From positions 62,001 to 126,000 of the forward strand of contig JAUXOK010000024.1 of NCBI GenBank assembly GCA_030682255.1: DNA of 64,000 bases. The letters run 5' to 3'. The notes beneath the pieces were generated by a model that was given only the letters and a program-made list of their open reading frames with translations, ran no database searches and was not told the DNA's origin. Shown piece by piece: positions 20,972-28,718 of the stretch. Numbering within the stretch: the first letter of the stretch is position 1; the number at the start of each line of letters is the position of its first letter. A program made the translations under genes and the position numbers. The stretch is from Bacteroidota bacterium. Lineage in GTDB: Bacteria > Bacteroidota > Bacteroidia > NS11-12g > UBA955.

Positions 20972-22159
20972 TTAGTCTAATATTTCAGTTACTTGACCAG
21001 CACCAATGGTTCTTCCACCTTCACGTATTGCGAAACGTAGTGATTTTTCCATTGCGATTGGCGCGATTAATTGAACAGTAATAGTGATGTTATCACCTGG
21101 CATACACATTTCAACACCTTCTGGCAATGAAACTTCACCTGTGATATCAGTAGTTCTGAAATAGAATTGTGGACGGTATTTGTTAAAGAATGGTGTATGA
21201 CGACCTCCTTCTTCTTTGCTCAATACGTATACCTCAGCTTTAAATTTAGCATGTGGTGTAACTGAACCCGGTTTACAAATAACCATACCTCTTTTGATAG
21301 CTTCTTTATCGATACCACGCAAAAGGATACCAGCATTATCACCAGCTTCTCCTCTATCAAGTAATTTACGGAACATCTCAACACCTGTAACAGTTGAAGA
21401 TAATTTTTCATCACCTAAACCAATGATGTCAACAGCCTCACCTACGTTAACTACACCTCTTTCGATTCTACCTGTAGCAACAGTACCACGACCTGTGATT
21501 GAGAATACGTCTTCAATTGGCATCAAGAAAGGTTGATCAACCAATCTTGGTGGAATTGGGATATAAGTATCAACAGCATCCATTAATTCCATGATTTTTT
21601 CTACCCACTGAGGCTCACCGTTTAATCCACCTAAAGCAGATCCACGTATGATTGGCGTGTTATCACCATCAAAGCTATAAAAACTTAATAAGTCACGGAT
21701 TTCCATTTCTACTAAATCTAACAATTCTGGATCGTCAACCATGTCACATTTGTTCATGAATACAACTAGACGAGGAACACCTACCTGACGAGCAAGCAAG
21801 ATGTGCTCACGTGTTTGAGGCATTGGACCATCAGTTGCAGCACATACTAAAATTGCTCCATCCATTTGAGCAGCACCTGTTACCATGTTTTTTACATAGT
21901 CAGCGTGACCTGGACAGTCAACGTGCGCATAGTGACGTGTATTTGTTGAATATTCAACGTGAGCAGTATTAATAGTAATACCACGTTCTTTTTCTTCTGG
22001 AGCTGAGTCGATTGAATCGAATGAACGTGCTTCAGAAAATCCTTTTTCTGCTAATACTTTAGTAATTGCAGCAGTTAAAGTTGTTTTACCGTGGTCAACG
22101 TGGCCAATTGTACCAATGTTAACGTGGGCTTTTGAGCGGTCAAATGTTTCTTTTGCCAT
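20972..22159 (-). CDS. tuf: Elongation factor Tu
   Basis: EF-Tu delivers aminoacyl-tRNA to the ribosome as a GTPase. The 395-residue protein has [10 protein letters not shown] (P-loop), [12 protein letters not shown] (G3) and NKCDMVDD (G4), then domains 2 and 3 ending [15 protein letters not shown]. It is preceded by tRNA-Thr (GGT) 54 bases upstream, and probably shares its transcript. Confidence 0.99.
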   Translation of the reverse strand: MAKETFDRSKAHVNIGTIGHVDHGKTTLTAAITKVLAEKGFSEARSFDSIDSAPEEKERGITINTAHVEYSTNTRHYAHVDCPGHADYVKNMVTGAAQMDGAILVCAATDGPMPQTREHILLARQVGVPRLVVFMNKCDMVDDPELLDLVEMEIRDLLSFYSFDGDNTPIIRGSALGGLNGEPQWVEKIMELMDAVDTYIPIPPRLVDQPFLMPIEDVFSITGRGTVATGRIERGVVNVGEAVDIIGLGDEKLSSTVTGVEMFRKLLDRGEAGDNAGILLRGIDKEAIKRGMVICKPGSVTPHAKFKAEVYVLSKEEGGRHTPFFNKYRPQFYFRTTDITGEVSLPEGVEMCMPGDNITITVQLIAPIAMEKSLRFAIREGGRTIGAGQVTEILD

Positions 22160-22213
22160 GATTTTGAATTTATTTTATTTGATGTTATTTTATGTTTCTA
22201 TTTTTTTGTTTTG

Positions 22214-22285
<72 letters not shown>

Positions 22286-22314
22286 TAAATTCCTAGTATT
22301 TCTTGGTAGCTATT

Positions 22315-22343
22315 TTTTTTTGCATTGTATTAATGCAAAAAAA
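22315..22343 (-). promoter_or_regulatory. Palindrome with T/A arms before tRNA-Thr and tuf
   Basis: TTTTTTTGCATT (22315-22326) pairs with AATGCAAAAAAA (22332-22343). The arms are the wrong way round for a terminator (T first, A last). On the minus strand it contains TTTTTTTGCA, the same string as the -7 region of the cluster promoter at 22872-22879. It may therefore be an internal promoter for tRNA-Thr-tuf; no -33 box was found. Confidence 0.3.
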
Positions 22344-22494
22344 GGCGATACTTAATAAGATTATATCCATATTTAATACACCATTAGCTTTGGTTGAGGA
22401 GGCACTTTTCAATCATATTGTATATTTGTAATAGTATATCAATATATTAATAATAGTATGTTGAGTTTTTTTGACTATTTACAATTTAAATAAA

Positions 22495-22540
22495 GCGTGA
22501 GACGAGGCTTCTCGGTTTAACCGAGACGACCTACAAGCTT
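22495..22540 (-). pseudogene. Relic duplicate of the tRNA-Gly 3' half
   Basis: On the plus strand, GCGTGAGACGAGGCT (22495-22509) matches the 3' acceptor/T-arm end of the neighbouring tRNA-Gly at 14 of 15 bases. CGACCTACA-AGCTT (22527-22540) matches its variable/anticodon-stem part. The T-loop between them is replaced by a perfect palindrome (TCTCGGTT at 22510-22517 and its complement at 22519-22526). No 5' half exists, so it cannot fold as a tRNA. It lies 20 bases downstream of tRNA-Gly in the tRNA reading direction, consistent with a decayed partial duplication or an integration scar. Confidence 0.55.
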
Positions 22541-22560
22541 TTCTTTCAAACGCTTAACAG

Positions 22561-22633
22561 AGCGAGAGACGAGGCTCGAACCCGCGACCTACAGCTTGGA
22601 AGGCTGTCGCTCTACCAACTGAGCTACTCTCGC
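22561..22633 (-). tRNA. tRNA-Gly (anticodon TCC)
   Basis: The 73-base cloverleaf on the minus strand has acceptor GCGAGAG/CTCTCGC, anticodon TCC in the stem ACAGC/GCTGT, and T-loop GTTCGAGCC. It belongs to the Thr-Tyr-Gly-Thr-tuf cluster. Confidence 0.97.
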
Positions 22634-22663
22634 AAAGATTATACAATGCATATTTTTGAAAAG

Positions 22664-22744
22664 TGGGGAGTGGTGGATTCGAACCACCGAAGCCGAAGCA
22701 ACAGATTTACAGTCTGTCCCATTTAGCCACTCTGGAAACTCCCC
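22664..22744 (-). tRNA. tRNA-Tyr (anticodon GTA)
   Basis: The 81-base gene on the minus strand has acceptor GGGGAGT/ACTCCCC, anticodon GTA, and the long variable arm (around GCTTCGGC) expected of bacterial tRNA-Tyr. Confidence 0.97.
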
Positions 22745-22756
22745 TCATTTTTTTTG

Positions 22757-22829
22757 AGCCACTTGTCGGGATCGAACCAACGACCTACTGATTACAAATC
22801 AGTTGCTCTACCAGCTGAGCTAAAGTGGC
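22757..22829 (-). tRNA. tRNA-Thr (anticodon TGT)
   Basis: The 73-base cloverleaf on the minus strand has acceptor GCCACTT/AAGTGGC, anticodon TGT in the stem ACTGA/TCAGT, and T-loop GTTCGATCC. It is the first gene of the tRNA cluster downstream of a good promoter. Confidence 0.97.
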
Positions 22830-22871
22830 ATTTTAAAGAACGTACTTTTTAGATTTTTCTGAAAAGGACTG

Positions 22872-22902
22872 CAAAAAAAGCACTTTTTATTGATATTTCA
22901 AA
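22872..22902 (-). promoter_or_regulatory. Promoter of the tRNA-tuf cluster
   Basis: On the minus strand TTTG (22902-22899), a 19-base spacer and TTTTTTTG (22879-22872) fit the Bacteroidota promoter with one mismatch in the -7 box. The first tRNA begins about 42 bases downstream. Confidence 0.5.
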
Positions 22903-23005
22903 GGCTTTTCGATTTTTTTTTGTAAAAAATTTCAATATCCTTCTTTTCTACTAAAAGTAAATTCAATAAAACAATAAAACGTATCACTTAAAACTATTGA
23001 TATGA

Positions 23006-23305
23006 CTATGATTGAGTCATTTTTTGCTTGTATTTTATCAACATAGATTTAATTGCATCTTCTGCTTTATCTAATGCGATTTCAAAAGTTTTGTCTTTTT
23101 CCTCTACAAATAAAGTCGTTTGTGATACGTTTAATTTGATTTCTATGATTTTATTTTCCTTGTCGTCCGACTTTTGAACCTTTAAATAGACATTTGCATC
23201 AATAATTTTATCGTAAAAATGTTCCAATTTACTTAGTTTGCTTGTAACAAGATCTAATAATTTTTTGTCTGCTTTAAAATTGAGTGTTTGAAATTGAATA
23301 TCCAT
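23006..23305 (-). CDS. hpf: Ribosome hibernation-promoting factor, short form
   Basis: This 99-residue protein is the short HPF/RaiA type that binds the small subunit at the A/P sites and helps form inactive ribosomes in starvation. The start MDIQFQTLNFKADKKLLDLV and the C-terminal helix KAEDAIKSMLIKYKQK fit the family. It lies between xerC and the tRNA cluster, its usual place in Bacteroidota. There is no C-terminal dimerisation domain as in long HPF. Confidence 0.93.
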   Translation of the reverse strand: MDIQFQTLNFKADKKLLDLVTSKLSKLEHFYDKIIDANVYLKVQKSDDKENKIIEIKLNVSQTTLFVEEKDKTFEIALDKAEDAIKSMLIKYKQKMTQS

Positions 23306-23447
23306 GGTAGTTATTGGTTATGGGTTAAAGGTTTTTGTTCTCTATTTATAATTTTGGTCTTGGTTATCTGTAATTTGGTAAATCAATGAGAAAATATTGG
23401 CTATAGTTGTATTAAAAACTATTAACAAACAACAATTATACAAAATT

Positions 23448-24338
23448 CTATTCATTGCTTTTTGGATGCGCTAAATTATATATTTTTTTTAATCTTTCAA
23501 TACTATTGTGCGTATAAATTTGTGTTGCAGCTAAATTTGAATGGCCTAATATTTCTTTTATTGCATTTAAATCGCTCCCATTGTTTAATAAATGTGTTGC
23601 TATAGAATGCCTCAGAACATGTGGACTTTTCTTTTTCAATGTTGTATGTAATGACAATAATTTATTAACACTTCGGTAAACAAATTTAGGATAAAGTGGC
23701 TTTTGCTTAGAATTTGTAAATAAATGATTAGAATTGATAGACTCATGATAATATTTTTTAAATACTTCAGCTAATTCTATTGTAATTGGAATAATCCTTT
23801 CTTTATTACCTTTTCCTAATACTTTTATAGTTAAGTTATTAAAATCTACATTGTGTTTCTTTAATTCAATTAATTCACTCAATCTTATTCCGGTTGTATA
23901 CAGAGTTAGTAATATGTCGTTGGCTAACTGTTCTTCAAATATATCTGAACTATCCGATTTTGATGTTTCAAAAATTGAATTAATTGAAGTTTCGTTAACA
24001 AATATGGGTAATTTTTTGCTTGTTTTGGGTGAAACTACTTTTAACATCGGATTTATTTTGACTAATTGATGTTTTAATAGATACTTAAAATAAACTTTTA
24101 ATGCAGAAATTTTTCTATTAACAGATTTTGCATCATAGGAATGACTCATTAATTGAGCTAACCAACTTTTTATTAAATGATGATTAATTGAATCGATTTG
24201 ATATACTTCAGATTCCTTTTCTAAATAGTTTAAACATTGTTTAATGTCACTAACATATGCCGTTGAAGTGTTAACTGAAACTTTTTTTTCAGTTGTTAGG
24301 TAATCAGAAAACTGTTGTATAAAAAAAACGTCCGACAT
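23448..24338 (-). CDS. xerC: Tyrosine recombinase, XerC type
   Basis: This is a 296-residue site-specific recombinase with an N-terminal SAM-like DNA-binding domain (residues 1-90) and a catalytic domain. The conserved residues are all visible: R152 (TTGIRLSEL), H240 and R243 (HVLRHS), H266 (LGHSN) and the nucleophile Y275 (IYTH). Its invariant location between rpsU and hpf in Bacteroidota points to the housekeeping chromosome-dimer recombinase rather than a mobile-element integrase. It is preceded by rpsU with a 38-base gap. Confidence 0.92.
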   Translation of the reverse strand: MSDVFFIQQFSDYLTTEKKVSVNTSTAYVSDIKQCLNYLEKESEVYQIDSINHHLIKSWLAQLMSHSYDAKSVNRKISALKVYFKYLLKHQLVKINPMLKVVSPKTSKKLPIFVNETSINSIFETSKSDSSDIFEEQLANDILLTLYTTGIRLSELIELKKHNVDFNNLTIKVLGKGNKERIIPITIELAEVFKKYYHESINSNHLFTNSKQKPLYPKFVYRSVNKLLSLHTTLKKKSPHVLRHSIATHLLNNGSDLNAIKEILGHSNLAATQIYTHNSIERLKKIYNLAHPKSNE

Positions 24339-24376
24339 ATTTGATATCGGACGCTAAATTAATATATTTTTATGAA

Positions 24377-24571
24377 TTATTTCGCTTCTTGATTTTGAAC
24401 AAACTCTCTGTAAGCTGCTTTTTTAATTTCCATTCTACGTGTGATAGATGGTTTTTCAAAGGCTTGTCTACTTCTTAGTTCTCTAATAATACCTATCTTT
24501 TCGTACTTTTTTTTGTACTTTTTAAGGGCTTTATCTAAATTTTCGTTTTCTTTTACGTTAATATAAATCAT
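24377..24571 (-). CDS. rpsU: 30S ribosomal protein S21
   Basis: This is a 64-residue basic protein of the small subunit. The opening IYINVKENENLDKALKKYKKK and the stretch RRMEIKKAAYREFV are typical of Bacteroidota S21. In this phylum S21 is implicated in sequestering the anti-Shine-Dalgarno end of 16S rRNA, in line with the lack of Shine-Dalgarno sites here. It leads the unit with xerC. Confidence 0.97.
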   Translation of the reverse strand: MIYINVKENENLDKALKKYKKKYEKIGIIRELRSRQAFEKPSITRRMEIKKAAYREFVQNQEAK

Positions 24572-24590
24572 CTTTTGTTTAAATGGATTG

Positions 24591-24598
24591 CAAAAATA
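24591..24598 (-). promoter_or_regulatory. -7 element of the rpsU promoter
   Basis: TATTTTTG on the minus strand is an exact TAnnTTTG element, 19 bases before the rpsU start. The -33 region 20 bases upstream is only T-rich. Confidence 0.45.
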
Positions 24599-24827
24599 GG
24601 ACTTTTTATTTTATTTAAAAAATTATTTTACTTTTTTTTGAAATAAAATCTGGATATAATTGTTTTGACTCAATAATATATTTTTTTATCATCAATGTTT
24701 TATACATTATACATCTAATAATTAATATCAGAGTGAATCACAAGATTCATCAACCATCTTTTAGAAAATATTAAAGCATTATCAATAGTTGAAATCAATT
24801 TATAAAGTGTTTGTAATTCTTATTGAT

Positions 24828-24835
24828 TAAATTTG
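24828..24835 (+). promoter_or_regulatory. -7 element before the acyl-CoA reductase gene
   Basis: TAAATTTG is an exact -7 element. It lies inside the longest possible reading frame (TTG at 24823), so translation should begin downstream, most likely at the GTG at 24853, 17 bases after the box. Confidence 0.45.
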
Positions 24836-24852
24836 CCGCTAATCTAAATAAC

Positions 24853-25848
24853 GTGACGAAACAAGACATCATAAAAATCTACCAGCAATTAGGCGTAGAA
24901 TTATCAAACGTAGATGAGTTTTTAATACATAAAGCAAATACTCATAATCAATGGTTTACACCAGAAAACATTATGACAGCTATCAATCATTGGGCAAAAA
25001 CTCTTACTAGCGAGCATGTCTCATTATGGTTGAGTGATTATCAAACACAGGTTTCGGACAAAAAAGTGGGAATTATTATGGCAGGTAATATTCCACTTGT
25101 TGGCTTACATGATTTGTTGTGTGTTGTTGCATCTGGCAAAACTGCTGTTATAAAACCATCTAGTCAAGATGAAGTGCTCATTAAACATATTGTAATGTTA
25201 CTTCAAACTATTGATGATAGACTTATAAACAAGATTATAATTACTGAATCTCTCAAGGGTATCGATTTTTTAATAGCAACAGGCAGTAATAATTCAGCTC
25301 GATATTTTGAATATTACTTCAAAGAAATCCCCAAAATAATTCGTAAAAACAGAACCTCTGTGGCTGTTTTAACTGGCAATGAAACTGAAAATGAACTAAC
25401 TGCCTTAGCGGATGATATATACACCTATTTTGGTTTGGGTTGCCGTAATGTTACCCATTTATTGTTACCAAAAGACTTTCAACTCAAAAGACTTTACGAA
25501 GCCTATGATAAGTACATAGACATTGTTCATCACAACAAATATTACAACAACTACATGTATCATAAATCCATACTTTTGATGAATTTAACCAAACATTACG
25601 ACAATGGATTTATGTTGTTTCAAGAAAAGGAAGAACCACATGCCCCAATTGCAACTCTCAATTATCATTATTATAACGATATAGAAGATGCAAAAGCTTA
25701 TATCAATCAGCATGAAGAATTATGGCAATGTGTAGTTTGTCATAAAAAAATTAACGAAGAGGTGATTCCATTTGGCAAATCTCAACAACCAAATTTGTGG
25801 GATTATGCAGATAATGTCAATGTTTTAGATTTTCTAAATACTATTTAA
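24853..25848 (+). CDS. Acyl-CoA reductase, LuxC-like
   Basis: This protein of the aldehyde dehydrogenase superfamily resembles LuxC fatty-acyl reductases, which reduce acyl-CoA or acyl-protein to aldehyde with NADPH. The nucleotide-binding segment MAGNIPLVGLHD and VIKPSSQDEV are near residues 75-105. The putative catalytic cysteine is in GLGCRNVTH (C197 from the GTG start). No luciferase or synthetase partner is present, so bioluminescence is not implied; the usual role in Bacteroidota is undefined aldehyde or lipid metabolism. A TTG at 24823 would add 10 residues but overlaps the -7 box, so GTG at 24853 is preferred. It appears monocistronic. Confidence 0.8.
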   Translation: MTKQDIIKIYQQLGVELSNVDEFLIHKANTHNQWFTPENIMTAINHWAKTLTSEHVSLWLSDYQTQVSDKKVGIIMAGNIPLVGLHDLLCVVASGKTAVIKPSSQDEVLIKHIVMLLQTIDDRLINKIIITESLKGIDFLIATGSNNSARYFEYYFKEIPKIIRKNRTSVAVLTGNETENELTALADDIYTYFGLGCRNVTHLLLPKDFQLKRLYEAYDKYIDIVHHNKYYNNYMYHKSILLMNLTKHYDNGFMLFQEKEEPHAPIATLNYHYYNDIEDAKAYINQHEELWQCVVCHKKINEEVIPFGKSQQPNLWDYADNVNVLDFLNTI

Positions 25849-25903
25849 TTACCTGTATTTTAAAACAATAGAGCATTATTTTTAAATATTTTTAGAATAT
25901 TGA

Positions 25904-25930
25904 TGCAACCTTCATAATCATCTGTGGTCA
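25904..25930 (+). promoter_or_regulatory. Possible ECF-sigma promoter
   Basis: TGCAACC (25904-25910), a 16-base spacer and GTCA (25927-25930) resemble the -35/-10 pattern of Bacteroidota ECF sigma factors (AACC near -35, GTC near -10). No TAnnTTTG element is present upstream of this gene. The downstream gene encodes an envelope LTxxQ lipoprotein, a plausible ECF target. Confidence 0.35.
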
Positions 25931-25965
25931 AAAAGGCAAGTTTAACCCTTAAATAAATCACAGTC

Positions 25966-26685
25966 ATGAAAACAAAATTTTTAACCCCCGCTTTAGTTGC
26001 CTTTTTTATAGGCATCACTTTCTTTAGTTCTTGTAAAAAAGAAAATGTAGAAGTAAAAGAAACCATTTCTCAAAACTTGTCAGATCAAGAAATTGAACAA
26101 CAATTTTTAATGGATGAAAAAACTATTATCGAAGACATTGACATTGAATCAGAAGATCATTTTATTCAATGGGATGATGTTAATTCAATCTCTGGAGACA
26201 CTGGTAAAAAAGTAAAGCCATATCGTTATCGTGGAAATGCGGGCAATTATGGAAATGCGGGCAATGCAGGCGCTCACTTTAACAACAATGATATAGACAA
26301 GTATTTAAACAACTTGAAAAACTTAGATTTGTCTAGCGATCAAGTTGCAAAAATCCGAGTTTTACATAAAGAATACTCAGATTGCAAATACAGTTCGATA
26401 AAAAGATATCGCATGGCTATTTCACAACTACAAAATAGCTACAAAGAAAAAGTGGATATACTAAGAAAAGCTTACGCTAATGGTAGAATTACAGAAAGAG
26501 AATTTAAATATAAAATTTCTGAACTAAGAAAAGCATACAACAGAGAAAGTAAAACATTGGCCATAAAAGCAAGAGAAGCGATTCAAAATTGTCATAAAAA
26601 CTTTATAAAAGGTATTCATGGTGTTTTAACATCAAGACAATGGATGGCCTTTAAAAAGAAAGGCAATGGCGTAAGAACTTTGTAA
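25966..26685 (+). CDS. LTxxQ (Spy/CpxP-like) lipoprotein
   Basis: The protein has a lipoprotein signal ending FFSSC (C23). After it come an acidic segment, a Gly-Asn-rich linker with two near-identical units (GNAGNYGNAGNAG, residues 91-103) and a long basic helical region. LSSDQ (122-126) and LTSRQ (221-225) resemble the LTxxQ motifs of Spy/CpxP, helical chaperones that respond to envelope stress. The central region (about 130-210) is charged helix typical of that fold. The membrane side and partners are unknown; a sensor or chaperone role in the periplasm is inferred. A strong terminator follows. Confidence 0.65.
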   Translation: MKTKFLTPALVAFFIGITFFSSCKKENVEVKETISQNLSDQEIEQQFLMDEKTIIEDIDIESEDHFIQWDDVNSISGDTGKKVKPYRYRGNAGNYGNAGNAGAHFNNNDIDKYLNNLKNLDLSSDQVAKIRVLHKEYSDCKYSSIKRYRMAISQLQNSYKEKVDILRKAYANGRITEREFKYKISELRKAYNRESKTLAIKAREAIQNCHKNFIKGIHGVLTSRQWMAFKKKGNGVRTL

Positions 26686-26716
26686 GAAACTAAAACTAAA
26701 TCATTATTTAAACACT

Positions 26717-26752
26717 AAAAAAAAGCTACTCCACCATAAGTAGCTTTTTTTT
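26717..26752. terminator. Terminator after the LTxxQ lipoprotein
   Basis: AAAAAAAAGCTACT (26717-26730) pairs perfectly with its complement at 26739-26752 across an 8-base loop. The T-run on the right terminates the lipoprotein transcript; the symmetric A-run would also work leftward. Confidence 0.85.
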
Positions 26753-26768
26753 GCGCATTAAATTCCTA

Positions 26769-26776
26769 TATTTTTG
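26769..26776 (+). promoter_or_regulatory. -7 element of the nucleoid-associated protein gene
   Basis: TATTTTTG is an exact TAnnTTTG element ending 20 bases before the ATG at 26797. No clear -33 box at the right distance; the preceding terminator T-run occupies that place. Confidence 0.4.
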
Positions 26777-26796
26777 CAAAGGAATTTCAAAACACA

Positions 26797-27843
26797 ATGT
26801 TTAATATCAATAACACTCAATTAACAAAAGTATCAGTTCATCATGTTGGCAACAAAAACAATGGAGAAGACCTAGAAATTTCTAAAACCATATTAGATGT
26901 CAATGAAGAAGGACTCAATGAAAGATTAAAACATTTTTTCTTAAAATCATTTGATGCGGTTGAACTATATCATTTCACCTCTTCTAACCAAGACTTTATA
27001 CTCAATCCTCTATTCCAATTTGCCAGAGATGTATTCTCTTTGCAAGCCGATTTTCATTTTAGTTCTATCAATTTTGCAAAACATTTGTATGAAAATTCCA
27101 ATCATCCTAATATTAAATCGGGCGACTTGTTTGTTGCATTTTTTCACGACATGGAAATTGGGCATAAAATAGTAGATGCCATTGGTATTTTTAAATCTGA
27201 AAACAAACAAAGTTTTTTTAAACTCGAAAAAAACGGGCAACAATTTAACTTACATTCAGAAATTGGAATCAATCCTGACAAACTAGACAAAGGATGTTTG
27301 ATTTTTGACTTAGATGAAGATCAAGGCTATCAAATCTGTATAACGGATAAAGCAAATAAAGCAGGAGAAGCCCAATTTTGGAAAGACCAATTTCTAAATT
27401 TAAGACCCTGTAAAGACGAATTCCATCAAACCAAAAACTTTTTAAGTATTGCCAAAAACTATTTAACAACAGCGATTATCCAAGATTTTGAACTTGAAAA
27501 AACCGATCAAATAGATTTATTAAATCGTTCAGTTGATTATTTCAAAAATAGAGACCATTTTGAGAAAGACGAATTTGAACAAGAGGTGTTTCAAGACCCA
27601 AAAGTGATAGATTCATTTCGTAGATTTGAAACACAATACAAACAAGAGCATCAAATAGAACAAGAAGATTCGTTTGATATTTCTTTAGCAGCTGTAAAAA
27701 AACAAACTAAAATATTTAAAAGCATTTTGAAATTGGACAAAAACTTTCATATCTATATTCATGGCAATAAAGAAATGATTGAAAAAGGTACCGAAAAAGA
27801 TGGTAGAAAATATTACAAAATTTATTATCAAAATGAGGATTAA
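26797..27843 (+). CDS. Nucleoid-associated protein, NdpA/YejK family
   Basis: This 348-residue protein matches the 37-kDa nucleoid-associated family: the opening motif around LTKVSVHHVGNKNNGEDLEIS, a central FFHDMEIGHKIVDAIGIFKSE, and NLRPCKDEFHQTKNFLSIAKNYL. YejK in Escherichia coli co-purifies with the nucleoid and topoisomerase IV; its precise role is unclear. The gene is flanked by terminators on both sides and appears to be a single unit. Length and motif order are complete. Confidence 0.85.
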   Translation: MFNINNTQLTKVSVHHVGNKNNGEDLEISKTILDVNEEGLNERLKHFFLKSFDAVELYHFTSSNQDFILNPLFQFARDVFSLQADFHFSSINFAKHLYENSNHPNIKSGDLFVAFFHDMEIGHKIVDAIGIFKSENKQSFFKLEKNGQQFNLHSEIGINPDKLDKGCLIFDLDEDQGYQICITDKANKAGEAQFWKDQFLNLRPCKDEFHQTKNFLSIAKNYLTTAIIQDFELEKTDQIDLLNRSVDYFKNRDHFEKDEFEQEVFQDPKVIDSFRRFETQYKQEHQIEQEDSFDISLAAVKKQTKIFKSILKLDKNFHIYIHGNKEMIEKGTEKDGRKYYKIYYQNED

Positions 27844-27870
27844 GGAAAATCTCCTTAACCTGATTGCATA

Positions 27871-27895
27871 AAAAAACCAGACAATTATCTGGTTT
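27871..27895 (-). terminator. Terminator of the PUR-alpha-like gene
   Basis: AAACCAGA (27874-27881) pairs with TCTGGTTT (27888-27895). On the minus strand the hairpin is followed by a U-rich tail (the A-run at 27871-27876), so it serves the leftward gene at 27906-28202. Confidence 0.7.
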
Positions 27896-27905
27896 CTAAA
27901 AATAT

Positions 27906-28202
27906 TTAGAGATTTGAATCTTCTTCTTTTCGTGTAAATTCATCAAAATTATATTCAGGCAACAATTCGTTTTTAACATGTTTGATGGTTTCATTTAAGG
28001 CATCCGAAAACTTATTAAAATCCTCTTTGTAAAGAAAAATTTTGGTTTTAATAAAATTTCCATCATCAAACTTCCTCGAACTCTCTGTAATTGTTAAGAA
28101 ATAATCATTTGATTTTGTGCTTCTTACATCAAAAAAATAAGTTCTTTTTCCTGCTTTTACTCTCTTTGAAAAAATAGCATTTTGCTCTCTGTTCTCTTCC
28201 AT
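27906..28202 (-). CDS. PUR-alpha-like nucleic-acid-binding protein (DUF3276)
   Basis: This 98-residue protein matches the small PUR-family proteins of Bacteroidota. It carries KRTYFFDVRSTKSNDYFLTITES in the first half, then FIKTKIFLYKEDFNKFSDALNETI. In other members the beta-beta-beta-beta-alpha repeat binds single-stranded nucleic acid. It converges on the NdpA-like gene and ends at its own terminator. The biological role in this phylum is not established. Confidence 0.85.
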   Translation of the reverse strand: MEENREQNAIFSKRVKAGKRTYFFDVRSTKSNDYFLTITESSRKFDDGNFIKTKIFLYKEDFNKFSDALNETIKHVKNELLPEYNFDEFTRKEEDSNL

Positions 28203-28270
28203 TGTCTTTAAAATATTCCGCTAAATAACATTTTATTTTTCAAAAATCAAAAAAATACTTAATTTGGCAA

Positions 28271-28278
28271 TAAATTTG
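28271..28278 (+). promoter_or_regulatory. -7 element before a small secreted protein gene
   Basis: TAAATTTG is an exact TAnnTTTG element, 14 bases before the ATG at 28293. No good -33 box was seen. Confidence 0.4.
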
Positions 28279-28292
28279 CCGTTCTTAAAACT

Positions 28293-28715
28293 ATGAAACA
28301 AGCCATATTTACGCTTTTATTTTCAATTTCTTTTTTTAATGTAGACGCTAAATCAACTGATAGCACTCGCAGAGTTGATGTAGGCGATTCAGTCTTTATA
28401 AGTAATTGTTTGAACAACACATACAAGCATATTCAATTTTACAGAAAAACTAGATTTCCGAATCCACAAGCTACCTATAATAAAACAACTGGTGATGATT
28501 TTTACGAATACTTTTTTCTAGATGGGGATTTTGATGTTAAAACACTCCCTTGTGAATATGGCAATCAAAAATATAGAATAATTTCTATTAGAGTATTTGC
28601 AGATAAAAAAACTGGACAAGACCGTCCAGTTATGTTTTTAGACTTAGGTCTCAATACTGTTGCTTGGGTTGAATTGAATGGCGCAGTTGAAAGTCTAGAA
28701 ATATATCTTCAATAA
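28293..28715 (+). CDS. Small secreted protein of unknown function
   Basis: I do not recognise this 140-residue protein. The N-terminus is a Sec signal (KQAIFTLLFSISFFNVDAKS), so it is probably periplasmic. Two cysteines in the mature part (in ISNCLNNTY and LPCEYGNQ) could form a disulfide. The remainder alternates aromatic and charged residues like a beta-rich domain. It is expressed from its own promoter, and its stop lies 3 bases from the end of the convergent cytochrome gene, so no terminator space exists between them. Confidence 0.6.
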   Translation: MKQAIFTLLFSISFFNVDAKSTDSTRRVDVGDSVFISNCLNNTYKHIQFYRKTRFPNPQATYNKTTGDDFYEYFFLDGDFDVKTLPCEYGNQKYRIISIRVFADKKTGQDRPVMFLDLGLNTVAWVELNGAVESLEIYLQ

Positions 28716-28718
28716 CAA

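Noticed and set aside
22315-22343. Terminator between tRNA-Gly and tRNA-Thr(GGT)
   Set aside because: The arms run T first and A last on both strands, so no U-tract follows the hairpin.
22495-22560. A sixth functional tRNA gene in the cluster
   Set aside because: Only the 3' half is recognisable and the acceptor strand has no 5' partner, so no cloverleaf can form.
23448-24338. XerC as sign of a mobile element
   Set aside because: The gene is in its conserved housekeeping position, and no attachment sites or other element genes lie beside it.
24853-25848. Bioluminescence (lux) locus
   Set aside because: Only a LuxC-like reductase is present; no luciferase or synthetase genes lie nearby, and such reductases are widespread in Bacteroidota.
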